Of a stretch of DNA of 64,000 nucleotides, positions 52,375 through 61,612 are shown one piece after another. Within the stretch, counting starts at the first letter, position 1, and each line of letters starts with the position of its first letter. The stretch spans positions 103,534 through 167,533 of the forward strand of contig CAVTAL010000006.1 in assembly GCA_963732635.1 (NCBI GenBank), given 5' to 3'. This DNA comes from JAKFWF01 sp963732635 (GTDB taxonomy: Bacteria > Pseudomonadota > Alphaproteobacteria > Rhizobiales > Hyphomicrobiaceae). Both the position numbers and the translations under genes were made by a program. The notes below the pieces were generated by a model that had not been told where the DNA came from, searched no databases, and saw nothing but the letters and a program-made list of their open reading frames with translations.

Positions 52375-53565
52375 TAGCGGTCGATCTCCCCGAACACGAT
52401 GTCGAGGGAACCGATGATGGCGCTGACGTCGGCCAGCATGTGGCCGCGATTGATGTGGTCCATGGCGGCGAGATGCGGGAAGCCGGGAGCGCGGATCTTG
52501 CAGCGGTAGGGCTTGTTCGAACCGTCCGACACCAGATAAACGCCGAACTCGCCCTTCGGCGCTTCGACGCAGGCGTAGACCTCGCCCTCGGGCACATGGA
52601 AGCCCTCGGTGTAGAGTTTGAAGTGGTGGATCAACGCTTCCATCGAGCGCTTCATCTCGGCGCGCTTCGGCGGCACGACCTTCGAATTGGTCGCCGACAC
52701 CGGACCCTGGCCTTCCGCCGACAGCAGCTTCTTGCAGCACTGGCGCATGATCTTCACGCTCTCGCGCATTTCCTGCATGCGCATGACGATAGCGATCGTA
52801 GCAGTCGCCGTTCTTGCCGATCGGAATGTCGAAATCCATCTCGGCATAGCACTCATAGGGCTGCGACTTGCGCAGGTCCCAGGCGGCACCGGCGCTGCGC
52901 AGGTTGACGCCGGAGAAGCCCCAGGCGAAGCACTCGTCGAGGCTCATCACGCCGATGTCGACGTTGCGCTGCTTGAAGATGCGGTTGCCAGTCAAAAGCT
53001 TGTCGATGTCGGCGACGACGTTCAGGAACGGGTCGCACCACGCGTCGATGTCGCGGATCAGTTGCTCCGGCAGATCCTGATGGACGCCGCCGATGCGGAA
53101 GTACTTGGCGTGCATGCGGCTGCCAGAAGCGCGCTCGTAGAACACCATCAGCTTTTCGCGCTCTTCGAAGCCCCACAGCGGCGGGGTCAGCGCGCCGACG
53201 TCCATCGCCTGCGTCGTGACATTGAGGAGGTGCGAGAGAATGCGGCCGATCTCGGAATAGAGCACCCGGATCAGCTGGCCGCGATAGGGCACCTCAAGGC
53301 CGATCAGCTTTTCGGCGGCGAGGCAGAAGGCGTGCTCCTGGTTCATCGGCGCGACGTAGTCGAGCCGGTCGAAGTAGCCGATCGCCTGCAGGTAGGTCTT
53401 GTGCTCGATCAGCTTCTCGGTGCCGCGATGCAGCAAGCCGACGTGCGGGTCGACGCGCTCGACCACCTCGCCGTCGAGCTCCAGCACCAGCCGCAGCACC
53501 CCGTGCGCCGCCGGATGCTGCGGGCCGAAGTTGATGTTGAAATTGCGGATTTCGGTTTCGGCCAT
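52374..53565 (-). CDS. nuoD: NADH dehydrogenase subunit D (49 kDa), frameshifted
   Basis: NuoD lines the quinone site in the peripheral arm of complex I. The N-terminal two thirds run from AETEIRNFNINFGPQHPAAH through LNVTTQAMDVGALTPPLWGF to PIGKNGDCYDRY. After one extra base at about 52788 the frame continues VMRMQEMRESVKIMRQC...APKGEFGVYLVSDG and ends GSLDIVFGEIDR. The restored protein is about 397 aa, the family's usual size. It is separated from nuoC by about 540 bp holding a four-helix-bundle gene. Confidence 0.85.
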
Positions 53566-53636
53566 TGTGAGGGGTCCGTAGAAGTGGCGAATAGGGAGTA
53601 GCGCAGTGGCGAGTCGGCGAGTCGGCAATCGGTCAT

Positions 53637-54057
53637 TCAGGCATCTCCGAGCTTGTTACATTGCAAGTCGAGCGTTCGATCAAAGCGCCGGAGCATCCGT
53701 GCCGATCCCATCGGCTAGCGTCAGTGTGCACTCGATGCGACCGCAGTCGTTCGCTAGCCCAATCTCGCTCAGCGAGCATCAGGTGCGTTTCGAGTTCCTT
53801 GACCGAGCCTTGAGCGATCGCGTAGGAACTGAACTGAATGAGCCGTGTGCTGTTCCCTCGCCATAGCCCTCGGCGATGTTGGCCGCGTATCGACAACGCG
53901 AAGCACGACGGATCTGTGATGTCATTCCATAAATCTCGTCCTTCAGGAAATCCTGCAGTCGAGTCGATAGCAGGCTGACAGCAGAGCGCGATCGCCATGT
54001 TGCCAGACCATCAGACTCCTTGTAGCTATGCACGTGCGCCGCATCCGTCATCGTCAC
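53637..54057 (-). pseudogene. Four-helix-bundle protein (23S rRNA intervening-sequence family), multiply frameshifted
   Basis: Fragments in different frames spell the IVP/S23 family: HVHSYKE at the start, KDEIYGMTSQIRRAS, AANIAEGYG, then STRLIQFSSYAIAQGSVKEL, and MLRRFDRTLDLQCNKLGDA before the stop. At least four frame changes are needed, again best explained by extra bases. The family is often found in or near rRNA intervening sequences but also as isolated genes. Here it interrupts the nuoC-nuoD junction. It may be a real gene damaged by sequence errors or a true pseudogene. Confidence 0.65.
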
Positions 54058-54108
54058 TGGGTTTGAAGCGACTACTCACATTCGCTACTCGCGACTCGCC
54101 GATTCGCT

Positions 54109-54718
54109 TCACTGCTTCGCCGCTTTCTCATCCCCCGGCAGCACGTACTTCGCCGCTTCCCAGGGGCTCTCGAAGTCGAACGAGCGGAAGTCCTGAGTCA
54201 GCTTCACCGGCTCGTAGACGACGCGCTTGGCTTCGTCGTCGTAGCGCACTTCGACGTGGCCGGTGAGCGGGAAAGTCCTTGCGCAGCGGATGGCCTTGGA
54301 AGCCGTAGTCGGTGAGCAGGCGGCGCAGGTCGGGGTGGCCGGAGAACAGGATGCCGTACATGTCGTAGGCTTCGCGCTCGAACCAGTTGGCGGCCGGATA
54401 GACCGGAATGACGCTCGCCACCGGCGTCGGCCTCGTTGGTTTCGAGCTTGACGCGCAGGCGCCAGTTCTTGCGCGCCGACAGCAGGTGGTAGACGACGTC
54501 GAAGCGGTTCGGCCGCGCCGGATAATCGACGCCGCAGATGTCGATCAGGATCTCGAACTGGCAGCGGTCGTCGTCGCGCAGCTTGGTCAGCACGTCGGTG
54601 ATGTCGGCGCGGCCGACGGTCAACGTCAGTTCGCCATGGGCGATCGTGGCTGGCGACGAGCGCGGGGCCGAGCGCGGCTTTGGCGCTGGCTTCGAGTTCG
54701 GTGATAGATCGCAGCCAT
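54109..54718 (-). CDS. nuoC: NADH dehydrogenase subunit C (30 kDa), interrupted by several frameshifts
   Basis: NuoC is in the peripheral arm of complex I. Pieces in successive frames read GELTLTVGRADITDVLTKL, EILIDICGVDYPARPNRFDV, VIPVYPAANWFEREAYDMYG, LLTDYGFQGHPLRKDFPLTG and SFDFESPWEAAKYVLPGDEK. The shifts fall near the start, at about 54649, 54424 and 54272; each is solved by one extra base. The joined product has the normal length of about 200 aa. Start ATG 54718 is tentative. A cupin gene lies between it and nuoB. Confidence 0.8.
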
Positions 54719-54731
54719 GTCGGGCAAGTCC

Positions 54732-55062
54732 TCAATCGACGATGAATAGCTTGGCGCCGCCCGTGGTGTGGGAGCGGTGCGGTTCGGCGCCGTCGGCAAC
54801 CTGATAGCTCATGCCGGGCTTCAAGTACGAAAGTGCGGCTGTCTTCGAGCTCGGTGGTCAGCTCGCCTTCGAGGCACAATAGAATGTGCCCCTTGCTGCA
54901 CCAGTGGTCGGCAAGATAGCCGGGCGAGTAGGTGACCATGCGCACCCGAATGCCGCCGAAGTTTTGCGTCCGCCATGTCGCCTGGCCGGTGGTGCCGGGA
55001 TGCAGCGTTTCCGGAACCTGGGACCAGTCGGTGGTGCCGAACGGTATGTCGGACATTTTCAT
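54732..55062 (-). CDS. DHCW-motif cupin-fold protein, frameshifted
   Basis: A protein of about 109 aa. MSDIPFGTTDWSQVPETLH is followed by IRVRMVTYSPGYLADHWCSK with the DHCW motif and GHILLCLEGELTTELEDSRT. The end (KPGMSYQVAD, then AKLFIVD) is in the next frame, after one extra base near 54822. The family is a small cytosolic cupin of unknown function. It is inserted between nuoB and nuoC, 10 bp after the nuoB stop. Confidence 0.78.
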
Positions 55063-55072
55063 GGGCGAAGCT

Positions 55073-55640
55073 TTACCGCTCGATGGTGCCGGTACGGCGG
55101 ATCTTCTTCTGCAGCAGCAGGATGCCGTAGAGCAGGGCTTCGGCGGTCGGCGGGCAGCCCGGCACGTAGACGTCGACCGGCACGATGCGATCGCAGCCGC
55201 GCACCACGGCGTAGCTGTAGTGATAATAGCCGCCGCCGTTGGCGCAGGAGCCCATCGAGATGACGTAGCGCGGCTCCGGCATCTGGTCGTAGACCTTGCG
55301 CAGGGCGGGCGCCATCTTGTTGGTCAGCGTGCCGGCGACGATCATCACGTCCGACTGGCGCGGCGAAGCGCGCGGCGCGAAGCCGAAGCGCTCGACGTCG
55401 TAGCGCGGCATCGACGCCTGCATCATTTCGACGGCGCAGCAGGCGAGGCCGAACGTCATCCACATCAGCGAGCCGGTGCGGGCCCAGTTGATGAGATCAT
55501 CCGTGGTGGTGACCAGGAAGCCCTTGTCGGCCAGTTCGTTCGAGATGCCGGTGAAGTACGGATCATTCGGGCGCGACGACAGTGCCGGCGCCCTCCGCCA
55601 GTCTGTCGAAGACCGGCTGCGGGGGAAGGATCAATCCCAT
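55073..55640 (-). CDS. nuoB: NADH dehydrogenase subunit B (20 kDa), frameshifted near the N-terminus
   Basis: NuoB carries the N2 [4Fe-4S] cluster that reduces quinone. The cluster cysteines are visible in TFGLACCAVEMM, MGSCANGGGYY and YVPGCPPTAEALLYG. The first 24 codons (GLILPPQPVFDRLAEGAG) are in a different frame. One extra C at about 55571 explains it, giving VAPNDPYFTGISNELADKGF and a protein of about 188 aa. The start ATG 55640 overlaps the nuoA stop by 10 bp. Confidence 0.88.
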
Positions 55641-56014
55641 TCGAGCGCGCCTTTGTTCCATTCGTAGATGAAGCCGATGGTGAGGACGCCGAGGAACGCC
55701 ATCATCGACCAGAAGCCGAACACGCCGACGTCCTTGAACGCCGCGGCCCAGGGAAACAGGAAGGCGACTTCGAGATCGAAAATGATGAACAGGATCGACA
55801 CCAGATAGAAGCGGACGTCGAACTTCATGCGGGCGTCGTCGAAGGCGTTGAAGCCGCACTCGTAGGCCGAAACCTTTTCAGGGTCGGGATTGCGCACCGC
55901 GATCAGGAATGGCGCTACCAACAGCGCCGCGCCGATCACCAGCGCCACGGCCAGAAAGATCACGATCGGCAGGTAGTCGCGCAGCAGCAGGGTATTGAAG
56001 GCGGCGTCGGTCAT
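55631..56014 (-). CDS. nuoA: NADH dehydrogenase subunit A
   Basis: A 127-aa membrane subunit of complex I with three helices. Typical parts are LLRDYLPIVIFLAVALVIG, the conserved SAYECGFNAFDDARMKFDVR with the loop Cys, and LFIIFDLEVAFLFPWAAAF. It is intact and first in the operon. ATG 56014 is preferred, since the helix begins at once. Confidence 0.92.
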   Translation of the reverse strand: MTDAAFNTLLLRDYLPIVIFLAVALVIGAALLVAPFLIAVRNPDPEKVSAYECGFNAFDDARMKFDVRFYLVSILFIIFDLEVAFLFPWAAAFKDVGVFGFWSMMAFLGVLTIGFIYEWNKGALEWD

Positions 56015-56199
56015 GCTGGATCTCAACGGTGTGATCACGTCTGCGCTTTAGGTGTGCACAGGTCACATGTTGGGTAAACCAGCCCGTGCCGCGATGCAAC
56101 CGGGGCGAAGCCAAATAGATGGTATCGCCAAGCGGACGCGGTGCCGCAGCCGGGGGAACGGCGTCAATTCCGATAAGCGGAGGACGACAATGGATTGGA

Positions 56200-56276
56200 T
56201 GGCGCGAGAGACGGGACTTGAACCCGCGGCCTCCGCCGTGACAGGGCGGCGCTCTAACCAGCTGAGCTACTCCCGC
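56200..56276 (-). tRNA. tRNA-Asp (GTC)
   Basis: The minus strand folds into a cloverleaf: acceptor GCGGGAG with CTCTCGC, D arm with AGCTCAGCTGGTTAGAGC, anticodon loop TGTCACG (anticodon GTC), T loop GGTTCAAGTCC, and an encoded CCA end at 56200-56202. Length is 77 nt. Confidence 0.96.
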
Positions 56277-56421
56277 AATCCAATCGTGCTCAGGGCGGCG
56301 GTACAGCCCCGGCGGTCGGTTGATACGGGAGGCCCCGGCCCAAGTCAAGGCGGGTATTGCGCGGCTTTGGCAAAAATCAGCGCGTTGACAGGCTCCTGGT
56401 TTCCCTTGAGCAATAGGAGCC

Positions 56422-57327
56422 ATGAACCTCAAGCAGCTCGAGTATTTCGTCCAGGTGGCCGAACTCGGCAGCTTCAGTAAGGCTGCCAGTGTTCTCGACG
56501 TGGCGCAGCCGGCGCTGAGCCGCCAGGTGCGGGCGCTGGAGAGCGAGTTGAAGGAATATCTGTTCCTGCGCAACGGCCGTGGTGTCGCCTTGACCGAGGC
56601 CGGCAAGCGGTTGTTCGATCATAGCGTCGCCATCCTTCAACTCGTCGCGCATGCCCGCGAGGACCTGGGTGCCAGTCGCGACGAGCCGATCGGACGGGTG
56701 ACGGTGGGGCTGACGCCGAGTATCGGCCGTTTGTTGACCGTGCCTTTTGTTATGCGGTTCCGGCGCGAATTGCCGACCGCCCGGCTGGCGGTGGTCGAGG
56801 GCCTTTCGACTCACATCGTCGAATGGGTGACGAGTGGCCGCGTCGACGTCGGTCTCGTTTACAACCCGGAGGCGCAGCCGGGTCTCGACATCACACCATT
56901 GCGGCATGAGGCGCTAGGCCTCGTCAGCCCGGCAGTGAAGGGCAAACGCAGCGCCGCCGAGCCGCAGCCGCTGCCGATGAAGGAGTTGTCGCGCTTTCCG
57001 CTGATTGTCCCCGAGCGGGTACATGCCATGCGGCGGCTGCTCGAGACCCAGGCGGCGCTGGCCGGCGTCAAGCTCGATATTGCCTGGGAGGTGTCGAGTA
57101 TTCCTTCGATTATCGAACTGGTGCGCGCTGGTCACGGCCACGCGGTGCTGACCGCCAGCGGTGTCGCGGCGCTGGCCGGCAACGGCGAACTCGTCATGCG
57201 CCGGCTGGTCGAGCCCGAGATCGTCAGCGTGTTGTGCCTCGTCGGTTCGGCGGCGAAGCGGCCGACGGCGCTGGCCCAGCACACCATGAAGTTGCTGACC
57301 GTGCTGATGCGCGAATTGCTCGAATGA
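56422..57327 (+). CDS. LysR-type transcriptional regulator
   Basis: A 301-aa regulator. The N-terminal winged HTH is clear (LKQLEYFVQVAELGSFSKAA and LDVAQPALSRQVRALESEL), followed by the periplasmic-binding-like effector domain. It lies directly upstream of, and in line with, the protocatechuate 4,5-cleavage genes, so it probably controls them in response to a pathway intermediate. AGGAG precedes ATG 56422. It has no divergent partner, since the gene to the left is a tRNA. Confidence 0.88.
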   Translation: MNLKQLEYFVQVAELGSFSKAASVLDVAQPALSRQVRALESELKEYLFLRNGRGVALTEAGKRLFDHSVAILQLVAHAREDLGASRDEPIGRVTVGLTPSIGRLLTVPFVMRFRRELPTARLAVVEGLSTHIVEWVTSGRVDVGLVYNPEAQPGLDITPLRHEALGLVSPAVKGKRSAAEPQPLPMKELSRFPLIVPERVHAMRRLLETQAALAGVKLDIAWEVSSIPSIIELVRAGHGHAVLTASGVAALAGNGELVMRRLVEPEIVSVLCLVGSAAKRPTALAQHTMKLLTVLMRELLE

Positions 57328-57333
57328 AAGCGC

Positions 57334-57369
57334 GGCATGCCCGCGCATGCCACGATGTAATAGCTGTTA
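57334..57369. promoter_or_regulatory. Inverted repeats upstream of galD; possible terminator and LysR operator
   Basis: Seven bases after the LysR stop, GGCATGC and GCATGCC form an inverted repeat with a 4-base spacer (57334-57351); no T run follows. Then TAATAGCTGTTA (57358-57369) is a 10/12 palindrome of the T-N11-A type LysR proteins bind. Both lie in the 119-bp gap before the first catabolic gene. Confidence 0.4.
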
Positions 57370-57446
57370 TAGGCGGTGGGTGGTAGCCGTTCGACGGTTC
57401 GACCGCCAGATTGACGGCATCCAAGATTGGTGAGGCTCGGGCTTCG

Positions 57447-58538
57447 ATGCAAACGGCCATTCCCTGCCTGTTCATGCGCGGCGGCACCTCGCGCGGGCCG
57501 TTTTTCAACGCGAGCGACCTGCCGGCCGACATTGCCACCCGTGACAAGGTGCTGCTGGCGATCATGGGCTCGCCCGACCGGCGGCAGATCGACGGCCTCG
57601 GCGGCGCACACCCGTTGACCAGCAAGGTCGGCATCGTCTCGAAAGGCTCGAAGCCCGGCGTCGATCTCGATTTCCTGTTCGCCCAGTTGCAGCCCGACAA
57701 GGACACCGTCGACACCACGCCCAACTGCGGCAACATGCTCGCCGCCGTGGTGCCGTTCGCGATCGAGACCGGGCTGGTGAAAGCGCAAGGCGATACGACG
57801 ACGCTGCGCGTGCTCACCCTCAACACCGACATGCAGTGCGACATCACCGTGCTGACACCTGGCGGCCATGTCGAATATGCCGGCGACGCGCGCATCGACG
57901 GTGCGCCCGGTTCTTCGGCGCCGATCACCATCAACTTCCTCGATACCGCCGGCTCGGTGGCGCCGGGCCTGCTGCCGACCGGCAATGTCGTCGACGTGAT
58001 CGAAGGCGTTCGCGTCACCTGCATCGACAACGGCATGCCGCTCGTCATGTTCAAGGCGGGCGACGTCGGCCGCACCGGCTACGAGACCGTCGCGCAGTTG
58101 AATGGCGACGTCGAGTTGAAGGCCCGCATCGAGAAGCTGCGCATTGCCTGCGGTCACGCCATGCAGCTCGGCGACGTGACGAAAAAGAACTATCCGAAGA
58201 TGACGTTGATTGCGGCACCGAAGACCGGCGGCAGCATCTCGACCCGCAGCTTCATCCCGCACGTCTGTCACGATGCGATCGGCGTGCTGGCGGCAGTGAC
58301 GGTCGCGACCGCCTGCGTGCTCGAAGGTTCGGTGACGCAAGGCATCGCGGAGGTGCCGAAGGGCAACGTCAAGAAAATCTCGGTCGAGCATCCGACCGGC
58401 GAATTCAGCGTCGAGATCGAGGTCGATCCTAAGAACCCGCAAACCGTTACCCGCGCCGCCCTGCTGCGCACCGCCCGGCTGTTGATGAAGGGCGAAGCCA
58501 TGATCCCGGGCGCGGTGTGGAAGGGGCGAGACAAGTAG
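57447..58538 (+). CDS. galD: 4-Oxalomesaconate tautomerase (PrpF family)
   Basis: A 363-aa PrpF-superfamily isomerase. IPCLFMRGGTSRGPFFNASD at the start and DTTPNCGNMLAAVVPFAIE with the catalytic Cys region are typical, as is DIDNGMPLV-like IDNGMPLVMFKAGD. GalD/LigU enzymes isomerise 4-oxalomesaconate so that the hydratase LigJ can act on it. It stands at the head of the pathway genes, and a family A repeat follows it. ATG 57447 is chosen over the earlier in-frame codon. Confidence 0.85.
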   Translation: MQTAIPCLFMRGGTSRGPFFNASDLPADIATRDKVLLAIMGSPDRRQIDGLGGAHPLTSKVGIVSKGSKPGVDLDFLFAQLQPDKDTVDTTPNCGNMLAAVVPFAIETGLVKAQGDTTTLRVLTLNTDMQCDITVLTPGGHVEYAGDARIDGAPGSSAPITINFLDTAGSVAPGLLPTGNVVDVIEGVRVTCIDNGMPLVMFKAGDVGRTGYETVAQLNGDVELKARIEKLRIACGHAMQLGDVTKKNYPKMTLIAAPKTGGSISTRSFIPHVCHDAIGVLAAVTVATACVLEGSVTQGIAEVPKGNVKKISVEHPTGEFSVEIEVDPKNPQTVTRAALLRTARLLMKGEAMIPGAVWKGRDK

Positions 58539-58540
58539 GA

Positions 58541-58632
58541 CGTAGGTTGGGTAAAGCGAAGCGCGACCCAACATCTTCGAGCACCACCCGTGGACGTCTG
58601 GGTCGCGACAATTGGGCTTGACCCAACCTACG
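58541..58632. repeat. Dispersed palindromic repeat, family A (copy 3, short)
   Basis: 92 bp with CGTAGGTTGGGTAAAGCG and GCTTGACCCAACCTACG ends, inner CGCGACCCAAC, and the shared CACCACCCGTGG centre. It begins 3 bp after the galD stop and lies between two genes of the same operon. Confidence 0.75.
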
Positions 58633-58703
58633 AGCTGCAAGCCAGGCGACGGATCACAGCGGCGCCGCACGACAACGAAAAGTATACCATTGGAGGAAAT
58701 CAC

Positions 58704-59732
58704 GTGATCATCGACGTGCACGGTCACTACACCACCGCACCGAAGGCGCTGGAGGATTGGCGCAACCGCCAGATCGCCGGCATCAAGGACCCGTCGCAGA
58801 AGCCGAAGGTCTCGGAACTCAAGATCAGCGACGACGAACTGCGCCAGTCGATTATCGACAACCAGCTGAAGAAGATGCAGGAGCGCGGTTCCGACCTGAC
58901 GATCTTCTCGCCGCGCGCGAGTTTCATGGCGCACCACATCGGCGACTTCCAAGTGTCCTCGACCTGGGCCGCGATCTGCAACGAGCTGTGCTACCGGGTG
59001 TCGACGCTGTTCCCGGACAGCTTCATTCCCGCCGCCATGCTGCCGCAGTCGCCGGGCGTCGATCCGAAGACCTGCATTCCCGAGCTGGAAAAGTGCGTCA
59101 AGGACTACGGCAACGTCGGCATCAACCTCAACCCCGATCCGTCGGGCGGTCACTGGACGTCGCCGCCGATCAGCGACAAGAGCTGGTACCCGATCTATGA
59201 GAAGATGATCGAGTACGATATCCCGGCGATGATCCACGTCTCGACCAGCTGCAACGCCTGCTTCCACACCACCGGTGCGCACTACCTCAATGCCGACACC
59301 ACCGCCTTCATGCAGTGCCTGACCTCGGACCTGTTCAAGGATTTCCCGAAGCTCAAGTTCCTCATTCCGCATGGCGGCGGCGCGGTGCCCTATCACTGGG
59401 GCCGCTTCCGCGGCCTCGCCCAGGAATTGAAGAAGCCGCTGTTGAAGGATCACCTGCTCAACAACATCTACTTCGACACCTGCGTCTATCATCAGCCGGG
59501 TATCGATCTGTTGACCAAGGTGATCCCGGTCGACAACATCCTGTTTGCTTCCGAGATGATCGGCGCGGTGCGCGGCATCGATCCGGAAACCGGTTTCTAT
59601 TACGACGACACCAAACGCTACATCGAAGCCTCGAACATCCTGTCGGCGGTAGACAAAAAGAAGGTCTACGAGGGTAACGCCCGCCGCGTATTCTCGCGCC
59701 TCGACACCGCTCTCAAAGCGAAAGGTAAATAA
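58704..59732 (+). CDS. ligJ: 4-Oxalomesaconate hydratase
   Basis: LigJ adds water to (the isomerised) 4-oxalomesaconate to give 4-carboxy-4-hydroxy-2-oxoadipate. The 342-aa amidohydrolase-fold protein begins IIDVHGHYTTAP (metal-binding His pair) and contains SPRASFMAHHIGD, PAMIHVSTSCNACFHTTGAH and LIPHGGGAVPYHWGRF. The start is GTG 58704, with GGAGG 7 bp upstream; the longer frame to 58590 crosses the repeat and is not coding. Confidence 0.92.
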   Translation: MIIDVHGHYTTAPKALEDWRNRQIAGIKDPSQKPKVSELKISDDELRQSIIDNQLKKMQERGSDLTIFSPRASFMAHHIGDFQVSSTWAAICNELCYRVSTLFPDSFIPAAMLPQSPGVDPKTCIPELEKCVKDYGNVGINLNPDPSGGHWTSPPISDKSWYPIYEKMIEYDIPAMIHVSTSCNACFHTTGAHYLNADTTAFMQCLTSDLFKDFPKLKFLIPHGGGAVPYHWGRFRGLAQELKKPLLKDHLLNNIYFDTCVYHQPGIDLLTKVIPVDNILFASEMIGAVRGIDPETGFYYDDTKRYIEASNILSAVDKKKVYEGNARRVFSRLDTALKAKGK

Positions 59733-59733
59733 T

Positions 59734-60429
59734 ATGGCCCCTCCGATGAACAACCTCGGCATCGTCAAGCGCAACATCGTGCGCGCCGACAAGGCGGAAG
59801 TCGCGCGGCTCGCAAAGTTCGGCGTCGCCACCATCCATGAGGCGATGGGACGCGTCGGCCTGATGAAGCCCTACATGCGGCCGATTTACCCGACCGCGCG
59901 GATCTGCGGTCCGGCGGTCACCGTGCTCTTGCAGCCCGGCGACAACTGGATGATGCATGTCGTCGCCGAGCAATTGCAGCCGGGCGACGTCGTCATTGCT
60001 GCCTGCACGGAGGACAACACCGGCGGCTTCTTCGGCGACCTGCTGGCGACGAGCTTCCGGGCGCGTGGCGCGGTCGGGCTCATCATCGACGGCGGCGTGC
60101 GTGATGTGGCCGACCTCACCGAGATGAAGTTCCCGGTGTTCTCGCGGGCGATCAGCGCGCAAGGTACGGTGAAGGCGACGCTCGGTTCGGTCAATATTCC
60201 GGTCGTGTGTGCCGGCGCGGCAGTGAACCCCGGCGACGTTGTGATCGCCGACGCCGATGGCATCGTCATCGTGCCGGCGGCTAACGCGAAAATCGCAGCC
60301 GACGCCGCCGCCGCCCGCGAGGCCAACGAGGGCGACAAGCGGGCGCAATTGGCGTCCGGCATACTCGGCCTCGACATGTACAAGATGCGCGAGCCGCTGG
60401 CCAAAGCCGGCTTGAAGTATATCGATTAA
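59734..60429 (+). CDS. ligK: 4-Carboxy-4-hydroxy-2-oxoadipate aldolase (HMG/CHA aldolase, RraA-like)
   Basis: LigK splits 4-carboxy-4-hydroxy-2-oxoadipate to pyruvate and oxaloacetate, the last step of the pathway. The 231-aa protein has the RraA-like fold: ATIHEAMGRVGLM, CGPAVTVLLQPGDNWMMHV, the metal and substrate loop GGFFGDLLA and VGLIIDGGVRDVADL with the catalytic Arg and Asp. It starts 1 bp after the ligJ stop. Confidence 0.92.
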   Translation: MAPPMNNLGIVKRNIVRADKAEVARLAKFGVATIHEAMGRVGLMKPYMRPIYPTARICGPAVTVLLQPGDNWMMHVVAEQLQPGDVVIAACTEDNTGGFFGDLLATSFRARGAVGLIIDGGVRDVADLTEMKFPVFSRAISAQGTVKATLGSVNIPVVCAGAAVNPGDVVIADADGIVIVPAANAKIAADAAAAREANEGDKRAQLASGILGLDMYKMREPLAKAGLKYID

Positions 60430-60455
60430 AGGTTCGCGCCACCACATACCCAGAG

Positions 60456-60626
60456 ACGTCATCCCCGCGAAGGCGGGGACCCAGTCAGGTTTCAGCACAA
60501 CCGATGTCAGCGGCCCTACACATATCCGACAACATTCTCGCACTTCCACAACCAGTGAAGCTGCGGATGCTCGTCTGGGTTCCCGCCGTCGCGCTTCGCG
60601 CGCATTCGCACGACGCGGGAATGACG
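60456..60626. repeat. Dispersed repeat, family D (copy 3)
   Basis: GTCATCCCCGCGAAGGCGGG...GACCCAG at the left and CTGGGTTCCCGCCG...GCGGGAATGACG at the right are inverted ends about 120 bp apart. It fills most of the 256-bp gap between ligK and the dehydrogenase; no gene is seen there. Confidence 0.7.
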
Positions 60627-60685
60627 GCCTTGGGTGGGAGAGAGTGGTGGGCCAATTGCGAGATTGATCGCGAGGGCCTGTGCCC

Positions 60686-61602
60686 ATGACCACCGCCCCC
60701 CAGCGCTGGCATATGGGCCTCGTCGGCTATGGCGAGGTCGGACGGATCTTGGCGGAGGACCTGCGCCAGCAAGGCGTCAAGGTCAGCGCCTATGACGTGA
60801 AGCTCGGCACGGCTGCCGCGTCAGCGCTCGTTGATCATGCCGCGACGATCGGCGTGAAGCTCGCTGCCTCGCATGTCGAACTCGCGAGCCTCGCCGACTT
60901 CATCGTCTCGGCGGTAACCGCGAGCCAGGCGGTGCCGGTCGCCAAATTCTGCGCGCCGGCGGTGCGACAAGGTACGTGGTTCCTCGATTTCAATTCTGCC
61001 TCGCCCGGTGCCAAGCAACGCGCCGCCAAGTTGATCGACGGCGCCCATGGCCGCTACGTCGAGGGCGCGGTGATGACGTCGATCCCGCCCTATCGGATCA
61101 AGGTGCCGTTGTTGCTCGGCGGCTCAGGTGCTGCCGAACTCGCGCCGTTGATCAACGCGCTGGGCTTCGCGTCGAAGGTCGCCAGCGACAAGCTCGGTGT
61201 CGCGTCGGCCACCAAGATGTGTCGTTCGATCATGATCAAGGGCCTCGAAGCCATGGTGATCGAGAGCTTCACCACCGCGCGTGCTTATGGCGTCGAGGAT
61301 GCAGTGATCGCGTCGCTGCAGGAAACTTTCCCGTCGATCGATTGGGAAAGACAGGGCGCCTATTTCTTCCAGCGCGTCATCGAGCACGGCCGCCGCCGTT
61401 CGGAAGAAGTGCGCGAGGTCGCCGAAACGGTCGCGAGATCGGGCTTGAGCCGTGGTCGGCATCGGGCACCGCCGAGCGCCAGCAATGGGTCGCCGACCTC
61501 GCCGACCAAGGATTGTTCGGAAAGAGGGGCAGCAAGGAATTCGCCCGTAGCGCCGATTGGCGCGTCGAGGCCGATCGCATTCTCGCTCGCGTTAAATCCT
61601 AA
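60686..61602 (+). CDS. NAD(P)-dependent 3-hydroxyacid dehydrogenase-like protein (DUF1932), frameshifted
   Basis: About 305 aa. The Rossmann motif GLVGYGEVGRILAEDL starts the protein, DFNSASPGAKQRAA is the substrate region, and the DUF1932 C-terminal domain follows (LGVASATKMCRSIMIKGLEA). The frame changes near 61435: EEVREVAETVA joins IGLEPWSASGTAERQQW and ends ILARVKS. Here one missing base (or two extra) is needed, unlike most shifts in the window. Relatives are found in aromatic catabolic operons, but the reaction is unknown. It may handle a keto or hydroxy acid of the pathway. Confidence 0.72.
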
Positions 61603-61612
61603 GGATTGAGAG

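Noticed and set aside
52618..53601. A 327-codon plus-strand open frame.
   Set aside because: It lies wholly opposite nuoD, which is recognised over its full length. No ribosome site or domain supports it.
56200..56276. tRNA-Asp as an integration site for the GTA or another island.
   Set aside because: I found no second copy of the tRNA 3' end and no integrase within the window.
57132..59834. A 900-codon open frame on the minus strand.
   Set aside because: It is antisense to galD, ligJ and the LysR gene, all clear family members. Long antisense frames are common at this GC content, and its translation shows low-complexity His/Arg/Asp-rich sequence without domains.
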